Below are positions 33,795-35,489 of a stretch of DNA of 35,489 bases, in pieces (position 1 is the first letter of the stretch; each line of letters starts with the position of its first letter). The stretch lies in NCBI GenBank assembly GCA_002718995.2, contig PBGL02000017.1, positions 1-35,489 on the forward strand, in the 5' to 3' direction. The position numbers and the translations under genes were made by a program. The notes beneath the pieces were generated by a model. It had not been told where the DNA came from, made no database searches, and saw nothing but the letters and a program-made list of their open reading frames with translations. The DNA is from Methanobacteriota archaeon (GTDB lineage: Archaea > Thermoplasmatota > Poseidoniia > Poseidoniales > Thalassarchaeaceae).

Positions 33795-33820
33795 CCCTAT
33801 GGGGCTAAACCCGTCTTTTC
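33792..33820 (+). terminator. Hairpin plus T tract after the 3-hydroxyacyl-CoA dehydrogenase
   Basis: TAGCCC (33792-33797) pairs with GGGCTA (33802-33807) across a four-base loop, and TCTTTTCT follows at 33813-33820. The left arm contains the TAG stop. Archaeal termination relies mainly on the U run, so this is plausible but unproven. Confidence 0.4.
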
Positions 33821-33864
33821 TGGCTCCGGCCAACCTTCAAGGGTGTCGGACCCCACGGGTGCCC

Positions 33865-35489
33865 ATGCCCAACCGTACATCAGCCACCGCTCTGGCTGCA
33901 ATGATGATAGTCTCGATGTTCGCAGGATTCGCCCTCGCCAACGATGCAAACACCGGTGGCGACGCAGGCGGATCAACTTCCACGGCTGCATGGCTTCCTA
34001 GCAACAGTTCGACGTACTATGGGAACCTTTCTTCATCGGACACTAACGACTACTACGGCTTCAACATGAGCAACTCGACCGCCATCACCGTGGGCCTCAC
34101 CTCCCCCTCGGGCGCTGATTACGACCTCTGGCTATACAGCTCATCCGGGACTCAGCTGGATACAAGCTTCACAACTGGTTATGACGAGGTGACATCTAAC
34201 GGCACCAGTGTAGGGGGCACCACGGTATACGTACGAGTCGAGCAGTTCTCCGGCTCCGGCCAGTACACCATGCAGGTCTGGATTTCAAACACCAGCACCG
34301 GGGGCGGCGGAGGAGGAGGAAACAACTCCACCGGGTCAGGACATGACGCAGGAACGGGCACGGATGCAGGCGGCTCGACTGCCAACGCAATGCAGATCAA
34401 CGCCACTAACGTCACTTTCTGGGGCAACGTCCACTCATCCAACGACGCCGATGACTACTACTCTATTTCTATACCCACAAACTATGGCATAAACGCCTCA
34501 CTGGATTGGAATGGCACGTCTACATCGCCCGACCTAGATCTCCTGATGTACGACAGCTCGGGATCGATAATCACGTACAGCTACTACGCCAAGCCCGAGA
34601 ACGTCTCCTCAGCCGGACATGGCGGGACCACCGTGTTCCTGAGGGTTAACGCATACCTGTCCTTCGGCGGCTCGGCATACTCCTCCGACTATTCCCTCCG
34701 CCTGGACTTCAGCAATATGTCCACCTCGCCAATCAACAACCAGAACGACTCTGGAAGCGGCGGGGACGCAGGGAACGACGTCTACAACTCCACAGCAATA
34801 CAGACGAGCCCAGGCGTCAATGACTTCACTGGGTGGATGTCCGTGAACGGGGACTCTGACGACTTCTACGTCTTCTCAGTACCTAACGACCACGGAATCG
34901 CGATCAACCTCAGCTCGAACCCGTCTGACTTGGTCGCTTACATTATCATCGGTTACGAGTCGAACCTCTCGACGATCGACTACTCCACCAATCTCAATGG
35001 CAACGAGGACGTGACATCCAACGGCTCGGTGGTCCAGGGCGAGAGCATCCTCCTGAGGGTCGTCGCCTACACGGGCGAGGGATTCTACAACTTCACAGTC
35101 AACATGTTCTCCCTAGATGCCGACGGAGATGGCTGGTGGGACTCAGTAGAGGTCAACTGCGGAACGGACCCGAATGACTACAACGACGTCCCTGTGGACA
35201 CGGACGCTGACGGCATTTGCGACGGCATGGACGCCGATGACGATGCTGACGGATACGAGGACTACAACGACACCTTCCCACTCGATCCCAACGAGTGGAT
35301 CGACACTGACTCCGACGGAGTTGGCGACAACGCCGACGAAGATGATGACGGAGACGGTTGGTCTGATAGCATGGAGTACCAGTGCAACTCCGATCCACTC
35401 TACGCTTCCAGTGTACCGTCTGACATAGACTCGGACGGAACATGCGACGTCCTCGACGACGATGACGACGCGGATGGCTATCTCGACAC
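33865..35489 (+). CDS. Large secreted protein with PPC-like repeats and TSP3/Ca-binding-like repeats (3' truncated by window)
   Basis: The frame is open from ATG 33865 to the window edge (541 codons) with no stop. A signal peptide (about 8-25, LAAMMIVSMFAGFALA) precedes three similar beta domains of PPC (bacterial pre-peptidase C-terminal) type, at roughly 27-140, 160-285 and 300-412. Each opens with a Gly/Asp-rich lead (GGDAGGST or GGDAGND) and contains a D-D-(Y/F)-Y strand and a long hydrophobic end. Between the first and second lies a run of seven Gly. From ~418 the chain changes to Asp-rich repeats (DADGDGWWD, DTDADGICDGMDADDDADG) of the thrombospondin type 3 kind, which bind calcium. There are many N-x-S/T sequons. 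The start is chosen for the signal peptide. Likely an abundant surface or secreted protein; function unknown. Confidence 0.88.
   Translation, partial: MPNRTSATALAAMMIVSMFAGFALANDANTGGDAGGSTSTAAWLPSNSSTYYGNLSSSDTNDYYGFNMSNSTAITVGLTSPSGADYDLWLYSSSGTQLDTSFTTGYDEVTSNGTSVGGTTVYVRVEQFSGSGQYTMQVWISNTSTGGGGGGGNNSTGSGHDAGTGTDAGGSTANAMQINATNVTFWGNVHSSNDADDYYSISIPTNYGINASLDWNGTSTSPDLDLLMYDSSGSIITYSYYAKPENVSSAGHGGTTVFLRVNAYLSFGGSAYSSDYSLRLDFSNMSTSPINNQNDSGSGGDAGNDVYNSTAIQTSPGVNDFTGWMSVNGDSDDFYVFSVPNDHGIAINLSSNPSDLVAYIIIGYESNLSTIDYSTNLNGNEDVTSNGSVVQGESILLRVVAYTGEGFYNFTVNMFSLDADGDGWWDSVEVNCGTDPNDYNDVPVDTDADGICDGMDADDDADGYEDYNDTFPLDPNEWIDTDSDGVGDNADEDDDGDGWSDSMEYQCNSDPLYASSVPSDIDSDGTCDVLDDDDDADGYLD

Overview
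The window is archaeal chromosome, most likely from a marine planktonic euryarchaeon of the Marine Group II / Poseidoniales type (inference). The archaeal assignment is firm: an archaeal-type cmk-cbf5 cluster with a DUF106/EMC3-like membrane protein, RNA polymerase subunit L, aEF-1beta with its small zinc-ribbon neighbour, TruD, an RNase P RNA, and tRNAs with encoded CCA. The placement within Euryarchaeota rests on softer traits: no L34e or L14e gene in the cbf5 cluster, acyl-CoA oxidation genes, giant secreted proteases and PPC/TSP3 surface proteins, large RND exporters, and compact mixed-strand packing. I see no phage, insertion sequence, CRISPR array or other mobile DNA.

Layout. 1-2754 (+): the 3' end of a zinc-ribbon protein with a Glu-Pro repeat, then DUF106, cmk and cbf5. 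2940-5321 (-): a large CARDB surface protein. 5425-5500: tRNA-His. 5509-9372 (-): a probable five-gene operon of HEAT-repeat protein, small basic protein, DEAD-box helicase, TusA-like protein and GTP cyclohydrolase II. 9471-12595: a DUF2240-like protein (+) convergent with an RND exporter (-). 12704-14382 (+): rpoL-truD. 14383-14829 (-): a 55-aa zinc ribbon and aEF-1beta. 14887-16151: a cupin (+) convergent with an FtsJ-type rRNA methyltransferase (-). 16204-19365: a secreted thioredoxin-fold protein (+), a sugar-nucleotide epimerase (-), and a VKOR/TlpA-like disulfide-forming pair (-). 19507-22725 (+): a second, larger RND exporter. 22743-23045 (-): RNase P RNA. 23153-25375 (+): rpiA, tRNA-Lys, asnS. 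25417-35489: acyl-CoA dehydrogenase, tRNA-Gln (-), a 2034-aa subtilase, 3-hydroxyacyl-CoA dehydrogenase, and the 5' part of a large PPC/TSP3 surface protein running off the window.

Two themes dominate. One is RNA maturation and translation: Cbf5, TruD, FtsJ, DEAD helicase, RNase P RNA, three tRNAs, AsnRS, aEF-1beta, RpoL. The other is the cell exterior: secreted protease, surface proteins with Ca-binding-like repeats, RND exporters, and the VKOR plus thioredoxin-fold proteins that would form disulfides in such secreted proteins. Two beta-oxidation enzymes fit a heterotroph using peptides and lipids. Several genes have TATA-like boxes about 24-31 nt before the start codon, consistent with leaderless transcripts.

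I found no clearly new defence or mobile system. The best leads are the zinc-ribbon-tailed DUF106 protein, the disulfide cluster, the unknown 94-aa protein coupled to a HEAT protein and an RNA helicase, and the surface proteins at the right end. Two genes are easy to miss by simple ORF calling: rnpB and the 55-aa zinc ribbon, which is overlapped by a longer spurious frame.
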